A stretch of DNA of 64,000 nt from Streptomyces sp. 549 (GCF_030124175.1 NZ_JASKMT010000010.1:62001-126000), one strand, 5' to 3'. Counted from the stretch's first letter, positions 40,414 through 49,648 are shown. Translations and numbers: made by a program. Notes: a model not told the origin generated them from the letters alone.

Positions 40414-41568
40414 TCAGCCCTCGGCGGTGCCCTCCACCGTGAACAGCTGCCGTTCCAGATGGTCCAGTGCCAGACGGACGGCACCCGTCGCCACGGCGGC
40501 CTCGCCCAGCTTGGACAGTTCGACGCGGGGCGGACGCAGGCAGTAGCGGGCCAGTTCGCGGCGCAGGGGGTCCAGCAGGCCGTCCTGGCCGGCCGCCCAG
40601 CCGCCGATCACCACCAGTTCCGGGTCGAGGGCCAGCACCAGTGCCGCGACGTCGTGCACCAGCCGCTGGACGAAGCGGTCCACGGCCTGCCGGGCGCGCT
40701 CGTCGCCGTCCCGCGCCATCTTGAACACCCGCGCCACCGCGGCCTCGTCGAGTGGGTGAAGCGGCTCGCCCGTGGTGGACAGCAGGCGCTCCGGGAACGC
40801 CTCGCGACCCAGCAGGTGCAGCGCGCCGATCTCACCCGCCGCACCGCCGTAGCCGCGGTGCAGCCGCCCGCCGATCAGTGACCCGGCACCGGGGCTGAGG
40901 CCGGCCAGCACCATCACCGCGTCGTCGCAGCCGACCGCCGTGCCCTTCCAGTGCTCGGCGAGCATCGCCGCGTTGGCGTCGTTCTCCACCAGCACCGGGC
41001 AGCGGAACGAGCGGCGCAACCGCTCGCCCAGCGGCAGGCCCGTCCAACCCGGCAGAGCCGTGCACAGGCGCACCGCGCCGTCCGCGGTGACGATGCCGGG
41101 ACTGCCCACGCCGACCGCCCGCAGGGTGGAGCGGGCCACCTCCGAGCGCCGCAGCAGGTCGGACACCGCCGAGCGGGTCTGCTCCAGGCGGTCGTCCGCG
41201 CACGCCTCCTCGGAGACCTCCCGCTCGGCTGCGCCCAGCAGCTTGCCGTTGAGGTCGGCCAGGACGGCGGACACCCGGTGCGGGCCGATCTCGATGCCCA
41301 GCAGATGGCCCGCCTCGGCCCGGAACCGGAACCTGCGTGCCGGACGGCCCTGCCGCCGGCCGTCGGCCGGGTCCCTGGGCACCTCGGCGACCAGACCGCC
41401 GTCGATCAGCCCCTCGACGACTATCTCCACCGTCGGGCGGGAGAGCCCGCTCTTGCGTACCAGGTCCGTGAGCGTGGCACAGCCGTCCGCGGTGCGCAGC
41501 GCTCGCAGGACGACCGTGGAGTTGATCCTGCGCAGCAGGGACGGGTCCCCACCGGTGAGCCTCCCCAA
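40414..41568 (-). CDS. ROK family regulator
   Basis: This 384-residue protein has an N-terminal MarR-like winged HTH (LRRINSTVVLRALRTADGCATLTDLVRKSGLSRPTVEIVVEGLIDGGLV). A ROK domain follows with LLGIEIGPHRVSAVLADLNGKLL, VGVGSPGIVTADG, VLVENDANAAMLAEHWKG and ELVVIGGW. In many ROK kinases CxCGxxGC zinc Cys and a catalytic Asp mark activity. Here END is present but the zinc Cys cluster is not, so it is most likely a sugar-responsive repressor rather than a glucokinase. The start is TTG 41568 with a strong GGAGG. Confidence 0.87.
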   Translation of the reverse strand: MGRLTGGDPSLLRRINSTVVLRALRTADGCATLTDLVRKSGLSRPTVEIVVEGLIDGGLVAEVPRDPADGRRQGRPARRFRFRAEAGHLLGIEIGPHRVSAVLADLNGKLLGAAEREVSEEACADDRLEQTRSAVSDLLRRSEVARSTLRAVGVGSPGIVTADGAVRLCTALPGWTGLPLGERLRRSFRCPVLVENDANAAMLAEHWKGTAVGCDDAVMVLAGLSPGAGSLIGGRLHRGYGGAAGEIGALHLLGREAFPERLLSTTGEPLHPLDEAAVARVFKMARDGDERARQAVDRFVQRLVHDVAALVLALDPELVVIGGWAAGQDGLLDPLRRELARYCLRPPRVELSKLGEAAVATGAVRLALDHLERQLFTVEGTAEG

Positions 41569-41693
41569 CGTCCTCCTCCCTCCTCGCCCCTGTGGCCGGA
41601 TCGTATCCGCTGGCGAAAGGCACGGCGAGTGCGGGGACGATCACGGTCCGGCGTACGTTTGCCCCGGTGCCGTGCGCCGGGGGTCCGGCGGGA

Positions 41694-42236
41694 TCAGCCG
41701 TCCTCGCCGAGGCTGCGGCGCAGCTCCGCGTAGGCCTCCGCCATGGCGGCCGGCGTCCAGTGCGCGTTCAGCCCGCTGGGGTTGGGCAGCACCCACACCC
41801 GGGACGTACCGATACCGGCCGGCTGCGGGCCGACGCCCGCACGGCGGTCGCCGAAAGCCGTGCGGTAGGCGGTGATGCCGACCACGGCAAGCACCTGCGG
41901 GCGCAGCCGCGTCACCTTCTCCACCAGCAGCCGGCCGCCCTCGCGGAAGTCCTCGGCACTCACCTCGTTGGCGCGCGCCGACGCCCTGGCCACCACGTTG
42001 GTGATGCCCAGGCCCCAGCGGAGCAGTTCGTGCTGCTCGCCCGGCGCCAACCGCCGGGGGGTGAAACCGGACGCGTGCAGCACCGGCCAGAACCGGTTGC
42101 CCGGACGGGCGAAGTGGTGGCCGGTCGCCGCCGACATCAGCCCCGGGTTGATGCCGCAGAACAGCACCCGCAGCCCCTCGGCCACCACGTCGGGCACCAG
42201 GCGGTCGCGGGCCGCCGCCAGCTCCTCCGGAGTCAG
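41694..42236 (-). CDS. mug: G/U mismatch-specific DNA glycosylase (probable CTG start)
   Basis: This 180-residue MUG/TDG family enzyme contains VLFCGINPGLMSAATGHHFARPGNRFWPVLH, the active-site GINPG, and WVLPNPSGLNAH as motif 2. It removes uracil, thymine and ethenocytosine from mismatches. The family's front, TPEELAAARDRLVPDVVAEGLRVLF, begins immediately after a CTG at 42236-42234. That CTG overlaps the purB stop as CTGA and has GGAG 7-10 bp upstream. No ATG, GTG or TTG fits as well; the first in-frame GTG would remove 12 or more conserved residues. Confidence 0.85.
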   Translation of the reverse strand: MTPEELAAARDRLVPDVVAEGLRVLFCGINPGLMSAATGHHFARPGNRFWPVLHASGFTPRRLAPGEQHELLRWGLGITNVVARASARANEVSAEDFREGGRLLVEKVTRLRPQVLAVVGITAYRTAFGDRRAGVGPQPAGIGTSRVWVLPNPSGLNAHWTPAAMAEAYAELRRSLGEDG

Positions 42237-43663
42237 AGGATCGCTCCGGGCCGGTACGCGGCGGCCTCCGGGTACCGCTTGCCGACCTCCTCGACGCGCG
42301 CCGCGACGGCGGCCACCTGCTGGCCGGCCGCCCCGGTGAACGACAGGCGGTCCGCCATCAGCGCGTCCAGCGCTGCGCGGTCCAGCGGGAGCCGCTGGTC
42401 CTCGGCGAGCCGGTCCAGCAGCTCGTTGTCCTTCGCCCCGGCGCGCAGCGCCAGCGCCGAGGCCACCGCGTGCTCCTTGATGGCCTCGTGGGCCAGCTCG
42501 CGCCCCACACCGGCCCGGACGGACGCCATGAGCACCTTGGTGGTGGCGAGGAACGGCAGGTAGCGGTCCAGCTCCCGGGCCACGACCGCCGGGAACACGC
42601 CGAACTCGTCCAGTACCGTCAGGAAGGTCTCCAGCAGGCCGTCGAAGGCGAAGAACGCGTCTGGCAGCGCCACCCGGCGGACCACCGAGCAGGAGACGTC
42701 GCCCTCGTTCCACTGGTCGCCGGCCAGCTCGCCCACCATCGACGCGTAGCCGCGCAGGATGACGGCGAGTCCGTTGACCCGCTCGCAGGAGCGGGTGTTC
42801 ATCTTGTGCGGCATCGCGGACGAGCCGACCTGGCCCTCCTTGAAGCCCTCGGTGACCAGTTCCTGGCCGGCCATCAACCGGATCGTCCGGGCCAGCGACG
42901 AGGGTGCCGCGGCCAGCTGGACCAGCGCGCTCACCGCGTCGTAGTCCAGCGAGCGCGGGTAGACCTGGCCCACCGAGGTGAAGGTGTGCGCGAAGCCCAG
43001 GTGTGCGGCGATGCGCTGCTCCAGTTCGGCCAGGCGCTCCGCGTCACCGCCCAGCAGGTCCAGCATGTCCTGGGAGGTGCCCACCGGGCCCTTGACGCCG
43101 CGCAGCGGGTAGCGGCCGAGCAGCTCCTCCAGCCGGGCGAACCCCACCAGCAGTTCGTCGGCGGCGGTGGCGAACCGTTTGCCGAGCGTGGTGGCCTGCG
43201 CGGCCACGTTGTGCGAGCGGCCCGTCATCACCAGCGCGCCGTGCTCCGCGGCGAGCGCGCCGAGCCGGGTCAGCAGTGCCACGGTGCGGTCCCGGACCAG
43301 TTCCAGCGACAGCCGGATCTGCAGCTGCTCCACGTTCTCCGTGAGGTCGCGGGAGGTCATGCCCTTGTGGATCTGCTCGTGGCCGGCGAGCGCGTTGAAC
43401 TCCTCGATGCGCGCCTTCACATCGTGCCGGGTGACCTTCTCGCGCTCCGCGATGGAGGTCAGGTCCACGTCCTCCAGGACCCGCTCGTAGTCGGCGAGTG
43501 CCTGCTCGGGCACCTCGATGCCCAGGTCCTTCTGCGCGTGGAGCACGGCCAGCCACAGCCGCCTCTCCAGCGTCACCTTGTACTCGGGGGACCACAGGAC
43601 GGCCAGCTCCGCGGAGGCGTAGCGGCCGGCGAGGACGTTCGGGATGCGCGGCTTGTCAGTCAC
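42233..43663 (-). CDS. purB: Adenylosuccinate lyase
   Basis: This 476-residue fumarase/aspartase-superfamily enzyme makes fumarate from SAICAR and adenylosuccinate in purine synthesis. It has MTSRDLTENVEQLQIR, TGRSHNVAAQATTLGKRFA (catalytic His region) and the signature GQVGSSAMPHKMNTRSCERVNGLAVILRG (flexible Ser loop). GTG 43663 is the start. TAGAAT (43672-43677) lies 8 bp upstream, so purB has its own nearly leaderless promoter inside the end of the SGNH gene. It overlaps mug by four bases. Confidence 0.97.
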   Translation of the reverse strand: MTDKPRIPNVLAGRYASAELAVLWSPEYKVTLERRLWLAVLHAQKDLGIEVPEQALADYERVLEDVDLTSIAEREKVTRHDVKARIEEFNALAGHEQIHKGMTSRDLTENVEQLQIRLSLELVRDRTVALLTRLGALAAEHGALVMTGRSHNVAAQATTLGKRFATAADELLVGFARLEELLGRYPLRGVKGPVGTSQDMLDLLGGDAERLAELEQRIAAHLGFAHTFTSVGQVYPRSLDYDAVSALVQLAAAPSSLARTIRLMAGQELVTEGFKEGQVGSSAMPHKMNTRSCERVNGLAVILRGYASMVGELAGDQWNEGDVSCSVVRRVALPDAFFAFDGLLETFLTVLDEFGVFPAVVARELDRYLPFLATTKVLMASVRAGVGRELAHEAIKEHAVASALALRAGAKDNELLDRLAEDQRLPLDRAALDALMADRLSFTGAAGQQVAAVAARVEEVGKRYPEAAAYRPGAIL

Positions 43664-43671
43664 GTCCAGGG

Positions 43672-43677
43672 ATTCTA
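43672..43677 (-). promoter_or_regulatory. -10 element of purB
   Basis: On the minus strand TAGAAT ends 8 bp before the purB GTG. It lies within the last codons of the upstream SGNH hydrolase gene. Confidence 0.5.
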
Positions 43678-44457
43678 CGGGGTGTCGTCCCAGGCCAGCG
43701 GTGCCAGGTCGGGGCGCTTGGGCAGGCGCCCGTCGCCGGAGGAGCGGCCGGTCAGCCGCCGGCCGATCCACGGCACCAGGTGGCGCCGGGTGAACCGCAC
43801 GTCGGCGGTGACCCGGGCGTGCCACGCCGGACGTGCGGACGGCGGCAGGGCGGCGTTCCAGTCCAGTTCCGAGGGGCGGCCCAGATGCTGCCAGACCGCC
43901 TCGGCCACCCTGCGGTGCCCCTCCGCGGACAGGTGCAGCCGGTCGTCGGCCCATATCCTGGGGTCGCTGAGAGCGGGGGAGGCGTACAGGTCCACGACGC
44001 CGACGCCGGTGCGGGCGGCCAGGTCGTCGATGAAGGCGAACAGCTCCTCCATGCGGGCCCGGTAGCGTTCCAGGACCGGGCCGCGCCGCCCGGGGCTGCG
44101 CATCAGCAGCAGTCGGCCGCTGGACGTCGCCAGCTTCTGTGCCGCCTCCTCCAGCAGGCCGCAGACGCGGCCCATGTCGCATTGCGGGCGCAGCACGTCG
44201 TTGAGGCCGCCCACCAGCGTGACCAGGTCGGCCCCCATGGCGGCGGCGGGGTCGACCTGCTCGTCGGCGATCTGCTGGATGAGCTTGCCGCGCACCGCCA
44301 GGTTGGCGTAGCGGAACTCCTCGGAGCCGGTCGCCAGACGGGCGGCCAGCAGGTCGGCCCAGCCGCGGTAGGTGCCGTCGGGCCGCAGGTCCGACATGCC
44401 CTCGGTGAAGGAGTCGCCGAGGGCGACGAAGCTGTTGATCCGCGGTGCGTTGTCCAT
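43675..44457 (-). CDS. SGNH/GDSL hydrolase
   Basis: This 260-residue protein has the four SGNH blocks: FVALGDSFTEGM (Ser16), VRGKLIQQIADEQ (Gly), GGLNDVLRP (Asn85) and DRLHLSAEGHRRVAEA (Asp-x-x-His). No signal peptide is evident, so it is probably cytoplasmic. The family contains esterases, lipases and acyltransferases. It starts at ATG 44457. An 18-bp perfect palindrome lies in its promoter region. Confidence 0.9.
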   Translation of the reverse strand: MDNAPRINSFVALGDSFTEGMSDLRPDGTYRGWADLLAARLATGSEEFRYANLAVRGKLIQQIADEQVDPAAAMGADLVTLVGGLNDVLRPQCDMGRVCGLLEEAAQKLATSSGRLLLMRSPGRRGPVLERYRARMEELFAFIDDLAARTGVGVVDLYASPALSDPRIWADDRLHLSAEGHRRVAEAVWQHLGRPSELDWNAALPPSARPAWHARVTADVRFTRRHLVPWIGRRLTGRSSGDGRLPKRPDLAPLAWDDTP

Positions 44458-44473
44458 GGCGCCACCATGGTAG

Positions 44474-44491
44474 CGGGCAACCGGTTGCCCG
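44474..44491. promoter_or_regulatory. 18-bp perfect palindrome upstream of the SGNH gene
   Basis: CGGGCAACCGGTTGCCCG is fully self-complementary and centred on CG. TACCAT (minus strand) just downstream of it could be the -10, so the palindrome lies in the promoter spacer. A CpG-centred palindrome of this length is typical of LacI-family operators. Confidence 0.6.
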
Positions 44492-44556
44492 GGGCAATGA
44501 GCCTGCTGTCGGGGCGGGGCGGGGCGCGCCCGCGCGGACGCGGACGCGCCCGGCGG

Positions 44557-45576
44557 TCAGCCGGTCAGGTTGCGGCCGACCAGTTCACGCAGCACGTCCT
44601 CCATGGTGACCAGCCCGTCGGTGCGGCCGTCCTGACCGATCACCGCGGCCAGGTGGGTGCCGCTGCTGCGCATCGCCCCGAGCACGTCGTCCAGCGGGGT
44701 CTCGGCGCGGACCCGCGCCACCGGGCGCAGGGCCGCCACCGGGAACGGCAGATGCCGGGAGTGGGCGTCGAGGGCGTCCTTCACGTGCAGATAGCCCACG
44801 GCCCGGCCGGCGCCGTCCACCACGGGGAAGCGGGAGTAACCCGAGCTGGCGGACAGCCGCTCCAACTGCTCCGGCGTCACGCCCAGCCGCGCCGCCACCA
44901 CCCGCTCGCCGGGCCGTACCACCTCGGCGACCGGGCGCCTGCCCAGTTCCAGCGCGTCCCGCAGCCGCTCGGTGGCGCGGGTGTCCAGCAGGCCAGCCGC
45001 GCTGGAGTCGGCCACCAGCCGGGCCAGCTCGTCGTCGGAGAACGTCGACTCGACCTCGTCCTTGGGCTCCACCCGCAGCAGCCGCAGCAGGGTGTTGGCG
45101 AAGGTGTTGACGGTGAAGACGAAGGGCCGCAGCGCCCGCGTGACCGCCACCAGCGGCGGGCCCAGCAGCAGCGCGGTGCGCTCCGGTTCCGCCAGCGCGA
45201 TGTTCTTCGGGACCATCTCCCCGAACAGCATGTGCAGGTAGGTGGCGAGCGACAGGGCGATGACGAAGGAGATGGTGTGGCCCAGCGCGCCGGACACACC
45301 GACGGACTCGAAGGCCGGTTCCAGCAGGTGGGCGATGGCCGGCTCCGCGACGATGCCCAGCACCAGCGTGCACAGCGTGATGCCCAGCTGCGCGGTGGCC
45401 AGCAGCGCGGAGACGTGCTCCAACCCCCACAGCACGCGCTTGGCCCGTCGGTCCCCCAGCTCCGCGCGCGGCTCGATCTGGCTGCGGCGCACCGAGATCA
45501 TGGCGAACTCCGCACCGACGAAGAAGGCGTTGACGACCAGGGTCAGCAGGCCGACGAACAACTGCAGTGCGATCAC
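44557..45576 (-). CDS. CNNM/CorC-type membrane protein (DUF21 + CBS)
   Basis: This 339-residue protein has a DUF21 transmembrane domain (VNAFFVGAEFAMISVRRSQIEPRA, LATAQLGITLCTLVLGIVAEPAI, LFGEMVPKNIALAEPE). Two CBS motifs follow (VVRPGERVVAARLGV, YSRFPVVDGAGRAVGYLHVKDAL; VRAETPLDDVLGAMRSSGTHLAAV). It lacks the CorC_HlyC C-terminal domain carried by its partner. The family exports Mg2+/Co2+ or affects Mg homeostasis and is misnamed 'hemolysin'. Its start overlaps the partner's stop by four bases, so the two proteins probably form a pair. Confidence 0.9.
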   Translation of the reverse strand: MIALQLFVGLLTLVVNAFFVGAEFAMISVRRSQIEPRAELGDRRAKRVLWGLEHVSALLATAQLGITLCTLVLGIVAEPAIAHLLEPAFESVGVSGALGHTISFVIALSLATYLHMLFGEMVPKNIALAEPERTALLLGPPLVAVTRALRPFVFTVNTFANTLLRLLRVEPKDEVESTFSDDELARLVADSSAAGLLDTRATERLRDALELGRRPVAEVVRPGERVVAARLGVTPEQLERLSASSGYSRFPVVDGAGRAVGYLHVKDALDAHSRHLPFPVAALRPVARVRAETPLDDVLGAMRSSGTHLAAVIGQDGRTDGLVTMEDVLRELVGRNLTG

Positions 45577-46943
45577 CGGCCGACCTCCTCACGGGCGGAC
45601 GCCGGACCGTCGCCGGCCCGGTCCGGGCCCTCCGCCCCGTCTTCCGGTGCCCGCAGGCGCGCGCGGGCGGCACGGCGCCCGGTGGCGTCGACCACCTCGA
45701 TCTGCCAGCCGGCGACGTCCACCCGGTCACCCTCGGCGGGGATGCGGCCCAGCCCGGTGGCGACGAGCCCGGCCAGCGTCTCGTAGGGCCCGTCCGGTGC
45801 CCGCAGCCCGATCGCCTCCAACTGGTCGGTGCGGGTGCTGCCGTCCGCGTCGTACACCTCGCGGCCCTCGGCGTCGGCGCCCACAGGCGCGAGGTAGGGG
45901 GCCTCGTGGGGGTCGTGCTCGTCGCGGACCTCGCCCACGACCTCCTCCACGATGTCCTCCAGGGTCACCACACCGGCCGTGCCGCCGTACTCGTCGATCA
46001 CCACGGCCAGGCTGCGGGACTCCGAGAGCCGGTCGAGCAGGCGGTCCACGGTCAGCGACTCGGGCACCAGCAGCGGCTCGCGCAGCAGCTCGGTCACCGG
46101 CTGCCCGGCCCGCAGCTCCGCGGGGACGGCGAGCACGTCCTTGATGTGCACCACACCGACGACCGTGTCGAGCGTGTCGCGGTAGACGGGGAAGCGGGAC
46201 AGGCCCGTGGCCCTGGTGGCGTTGGCCACATCGGCGGCCGTCGCGTGCACCTCCAGGGCGGTGACCTGCACCCGGGGGGTCATCACGTTCTCGGCGCTCA
46301 GCTCGGCCAGGTGCAGCGTGCGGATGAACAGCTCGGCGGAGTCCGCCTCCAGCGCGCCCACCCGGGCGGAGTGTCGGGCGAGGGCGACCAGCTCCTGTGG
46401 GGAACGGGCCGACGCCAGCTCCTCGGTGGGCTCCAGGCCCATACGGCGCACGGTGCGGTTCGCCGTGTTGTTGAGGTGCCTGATCAGGGGGCGGAACACG
46501 GCCGAGAAGGCGCGCTGCGGCGCGGCGACGCGCTTGGCCACGGGCAGCGGCCGGGAGATCGCCCAGTTCTTCGGGACCAGCTCGCCGACGACCATGAGCA
46601 CCACCGTCGACAGCGCGGTGGCCAGCACCAGCGCGGTACTGGCGGCGGCCTGCTCGGGCAGCCCGACCGCCCGCACGGGGCCGGACAGCAGGACGGCCAC
46701 CGACGACTGGGCCAGCATGCCGATGATGAGGCCGGTGACGGTGATGCCCAGCTGCGCGCCGGACAGCTGGAAGGTGAGGGACCGCACGGCGCTGAGCGCG
46801 CCGGCCGCCCCCGGCTCGCGGTCGGAGACGGCCCGCTCCAGCGCGCCTCGCTCGACGGTGGTGAGCGAGAACTCGGCGGCGACGAAGATGCCGCAGGCGA
46901 GGGTCAGCAGCAGGGCCAGGACCAGCGGGAGGACTTGGGTCAC
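45573..46943 (-). CDS. CNNM/CorC-type membrane protein (DUF21 + CBS + CorC_HlyC)
   Basis: This 456-residue full-length member has the membrane domain (LACGIFVAAEFSLTTVERGALERA, LSGAQLGITVTGLIIGMLAQSSV, VVGELVPKNWAISRPL). CBS repeats follow (VMTPRVQVTALEVHATAADVANATRATGLSRFPVYRDTLDTVVGVVHIKDVL; AVVIDEYGGTAGVVTLEDIVEEVVGEVRDEHD), then a transporter-associated CorC_HlyC domain near 360-430. A Mg2+/divalent cation transport role is inferred. GTG 46943 has GGAGGTGA upstream. It is first in a two-gene operon and has a leader of about 150 nt containing a small stem at 47055-47073. Confidence 0.9.
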   Translation of the reverse strand: MTQVLPLVLALLLTLACGIFVAAEFSLTTVERGALERAVSDREPGAAGALSAVRSLTFQLSGAQLGITVTGLIIGMLAQSSVAVLLSGPVRAVGLPEQAAASTALVLATALSTVVLMVVGELVPKNWAISRPLPVAKRVAAPQRAFSAVFRPLIRHLNNTANRTVRRMGLEPTEELASARSPQELVALARHSARVGALEADSAELFIRTLHLAELSAENVMTPRVQVTALEVHATAADVANATRATGLSRFPVYRDTLDTVVGVVHIKDVLAVPAELRAGQPVTELLREPLLVPESLTVDRLLDRLSESRSLAVVIDEYGGTAGVVTLEDIVEEVVGEVRDEHDPHEAPYLAPVGADAEGREVYDADGSTRTDQLEAIGLRAPDGPYETLAGLVATGLGRIPAEGDRVDVAGWQIEVVDATGRRAARARLRAPEDGAEGPDRAGDGPASAREEVGR

Positions 46944-47054
46944 AGGGTCACCTCCGGCCCGCTGTCAGGGACGACAACAAGGAGGTGTGCCCGGTGCCGG
47001 GACTTGGAGGCTCGCCCATGGACGGACGCTGACCCCTTTCCGCATTCAGCTGAG

Positions 47055-47073
47055 GCCGGCGGTCGACGCCGGC
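47055..47073 (-). repeat. Small stem in the corC leader region
   Basis: GCCGGCG (47055-47061) pairs with CGCCGGC (47067-47073) around GTCGA. It lies about 110 bp before the start of the corC-like operon. It does not resemble a riboswitch I know. Confidence 0.3.
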
Positions 47074-47131
47074 GAGAACCCCTACACCATACGGGAGTGT
47101 CCTGCCGCCGACCGGGTGCGCGGCGTGCCCC

Positions 47132-47551
47132 TCACAGGTGCTTCACCCAGCGGCTCCACTGCGGCTCGCGGCTGTAACCGGCCGCCACCCACGCCTGGTG
47201 GGCGCGCTCGTTGCGGTCCAGCACCATGGCGTCACCGCGCCGCCCGCCCAGTTCGGCGAACCGCTTCTCGGCCGCCGCGAGCAGCGCTGTGGCGACGCCG
47301 GTCCGCCGGTGGGCGGGGTGCACGGCGAGGCGGTACAGGTGGCAGCGCCACCCGTCGAAGCCGGCGATCACACTGCCCAAGAGCAGGCCGCCGCGCTCGG
47401 CCAGCAGCAGCGCCTGCGGGTCCCGCCCGATCAGCCGGGCGACGCCCGCCGGATCGTCGCTGACGCTCACGCCCTCGGCAGCCAGGCCCCAGAACGCCAG
47501 CACCGGTTCGGTGTCCTCAGGCCGGGCGGTGCGGACGTGCAGATCGTTCAT
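47132..47551 (-). CDS. GNAT family N-acetyltransferase
   Basis: This 139-residue single-domain acetyltransferase has VRTARPEDTEPVLAFWGLAAEG, LLGSVIAGFDGWRCHLYRLAVHPAHRRTGVATALLAAAEKRFAELG (motif A, R-x-x-G-x-A) and ERAHQAWVAAGYSREPQWSRWVK. The A-motif and the 'GYxREPQWSRW' end suggest a small-molecule or protein amine acetylase. The acceptor is not known. It starts at ATG 47551 and lies between the biotin genes and the CorC pair. Confidence 0.87.
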   Translation of the reverse strand: MNDLHVRTARPEDTEPVLAFWGLAAEGVSVSDDPAGVARLIGRDPQALLLAERGGLLLGSVIAGFDGWRCHLYRLAVHPAHRRTGVATALLAAAEKRFAELGGRRGDAMVLDRNERAHQAWVAAGYSREPQWSRWVKHL

Positions 47552-47625
47552 GACAGCATCCCAGCACCACCCGGGCGAGGTGTCGACCCGTTGAAGACGG
47601 TTTGCCGGAAACGGGTGGAGGCGGC

Positions 47626-48339
47626 TCAGGCCAGGGGCGCGGGTGGCTCTCCCGCCCAGTGGCCGTCCAGCTCCGGGGCGAGCCACATCGCCGCCCGCTC
47701 CCGGAAGGCGGCGCTGTCCAGACCTCCCGCACCCTCCGGCAGCAGGCCCAGCAGCGGGGCCCCGGCCGCAGGCGGCAGGTCGGTGAGGTTGCAGCGGGCC
47801 GCGAGGTCCGGCCGCGCCGGCCAGCTGCCCACCACCACGCCCCGGCACTCCAGCGCCCTGGCGCGCAGCGCCTCGGCCGTCAGCGCGGTCGCGTTGAGCG
47901 TGCCAAGACCGGCGGCTGCGACCACCAGGACCGGGGCGCGCAGCATCACCGCGACGTCCGCCAGCGTCGTGCCCCGGTCGTCGAAGCGGACCAGAAGCCC
48001 CCCGGCGCCCTCCACCAGCACCAGGTCGTGGCCGGCTGCGAGCCGGGCGGCCTCCTCGGCGATCCGCTCCGGCGGCAGGTACGGCTGCCCCGCCCGGCGG
48101 GCCGCCGCCTCCGGCGCCAGCGGGTCGGGCCACCGGGCCAGCTCACCGCAGGTCACCGCGCCGCCTGTCAGTCGTGCCACCTCCGCCGCGTCGCCCGGCT
48201 CGTCGGGGCCGACGCCGGTCTGGGCGGGCTTGAGCACCGCCACCGTGCGGCCCGCCGCGACGGCCGCCGCCGCCAGCGCCGCGGTGGCAACCGTCTTACC
48301 CACTCCGGTGCCCGTGCCGGTCACCACCGTCACCGCCAC
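47626..48339 (-). CDS. bioD: Dethiobiotin synthetase
   Basis: This 237-residue ATP-dependent enzyme closes the ureido ring on DAPA with CO2 in biotin synthesis. VVTGTGTGVGKTVATAALA is the P-loop (GTGTGVGKT). VLKPAQTG holds the second-strand Lys, and LVLVEGAGGLLVRF is the conserved substrate segment. GTG 48339 lies four bases after the bioA stop; GTG 48333 would give a better distance from GAGG. It is third in the bioB-bioA-bioD operon. Confidence 0.93.
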   Translation of the reverse strand: MAVTVVTGTGTGVGKTVATAALAAAAVAAGRTVAVLKPAQTGVGPDEPGDAAEVARLTGGAVTCGELARWPDPLAPEAAARRAGQPYLPPERIAEEAARLAAGHDLVLVEGAGGLLVRFDDRGTTLADVAVMLRAPVLVVAAAGLGTLNATALTAEALRARALECRGVVVGSWPARPDLAARCNLTDLPPAAGAPLLGLLPEGAGGLDSAAFRERAAMWLAPELDGHWAGEPPAPLA

Positions 48340-48343
48340 GCCC

Positions 48344-49648
48344 TCACCCCGCTTCGGCGGCGGCGCACACGGCCGCACCGATCCGGGCCACGTCCTCGTC
48401 ACCGGTGACGTAGGGCGGCATGGTGTACACCAGGTCGCGGAACGGGCGCAGCCACACGCCTTCGCGGGCCGCCGCGGCCGTCGCAGCCGCCATGTCGACC
48501 TCGTGGTCGAGCTGGACCACGCCGATCGCCCCGAGCACCCGCACGTCGCGCACACCCGGCAGGGAGCGCGCCTCCGCCAGGCCCTGGAGCAGCCCTGCCT
48601 CGACCCGCTGCACCTCGCCCTTCCAGTCCTGCTCCACCAGCAGGCCCACCGAGGCGTCGGCGACGGCCGCCGCCAGCGGATTGGCCATGAACGTCGGGCC
48701 GTGCGCCAGCACCGGCACCTCGCCGCGCGATATGCCGTCCGCCACGCGCGGCGTGCACAGCGTCGCAGCCATGGTCAGGTATCCGCCCGTCAGCGCCTTG
48801 CCGACGCACATCACGTCGGGAGAGACACCGGCGTGCTCGGCGGCGAAGAGCGCCCCGGTCCGGCCGAAGCCGGTGGCGATCTCGTCGAACACCAGCAGCA
48901 CGCCCGTCTCGTCGCACACCTCGCGCAGCACCCGCAGGTAGGCGGGGGAGTGGAAGCGCATGCCGCCCGCGCCCTGCACCACCGGCTCGACGATCACCGC
49001 GGCGAGTTCGTGGGCGTGCCGCCGCACCTCCTCCCGCAGCAGGTCCGCGTAGGCGGGGTCCGGTTCGGCGTCGAACCCGGCCGGTGGCTCCGGCACGAAC
49101 ACCTGCCGCGGCAGCACACCCGACCACAGGTGGTGCATGCCGCCGTCGGGGTCGCACACCGACATCGGCTGCCAGGTGTCGCCGTGGTAGCCGCCGCGCC
49201 AGGTGAGCAGCCGCTGCCGGGCGGGCTCACCGGCCGACCGCCAGTACTGGAGGCACATCTTCACCGCGACCTCCACCGACACCGATCCGGAGTCGGCGAG
49301 GAACACGTGTTCCAGCCCGTCCGGGGTGATGTCGACAAGTCGCTTCGCCAGGCGCACGGCGGGCTCGTGGGTGAGCCCGCCGAACATGACATGGCTCATC
49401 CGCCCCAGCTGCTCGCGGGCGGCCTCGTTGAGCACCGGGTGGTTGTAGCCGTGCACGGCCGACCACCACGAGGACATGCCGTCGACCAGTTCGCGCCGCC
49501 CCGCCAGCGGTTCGGCCAGGTGCAGCCGCACCCCGGATGCCGACTCCACGACGAGCGGCGCACCCCGGCCGGGCATCGGGCCGTAGGGGTGCCAGACGTG
49601 CTGCCGGTCCAGCGCCAGCAGCACGTCCACCGGCATCGCCTCACGCAT
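48344..49648 (-). CDS. bioA: Adenosylmethionine-8-amino-7-oxononanoate aminotransferase
   Basis: This 434-residue PLP class-III aminotransferase converts KAPA to DAPA using SAM as amino donor. It has [63 protein letters not shown] and [16 protein letters not shown] (Lys of KALTGG forms the Schiff base). ATG 49648 overlaps the bioB stop by 8 bases and has GGAG about 10 bp upstream. ATG 49636 fits the family start but has no ribosome site at a usable distance. Confidence 0.95.
   Translation of the reverse strand: MREAMPVDVLLALDRQHVWHPYGPMPGRGAPLVVESASGVRLHLAEPLAGRRELVDGMSSWWSAVHGYNHPVLNEAAREQLGRMSHVMFGGLTHEPAVRLAKRLVDITPDGLEHVFLADSGSVSVEVAVKMCLQYWRSAGEPARQRLLTWRGGYHGDTWQPMSVCDPDGGMHHLWSGVLPRQVFVPEPPAGFDAEPDPAYADLLREEVRRHAHELAAVIVEPVVQGAGGMRFHSPAYLRVLREVCDETGVLLVFDEIATGFGRTGALFAAEHAGVSPDVMCVGKALTGGYLTMAATLCTPRVADGISRGEVPVLAHGPTFMANPLAAAVADASVGLLVEQDWKGEVQRVEAGLLQGLAEARSLPGVRDVRVLGAIGVVQLDHEVDMAAATAAAAREGVWLRPFRDLVYTMPPYVTGDEDVARIGAAVCAAAEAG

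Noticed and set aside
46944..47130. Magnesium-type or ykoY-type riboswitch before the CorC pair
   Set aside because: The leader has only one short stem and none of the conserved junction sequences I know for those classes.
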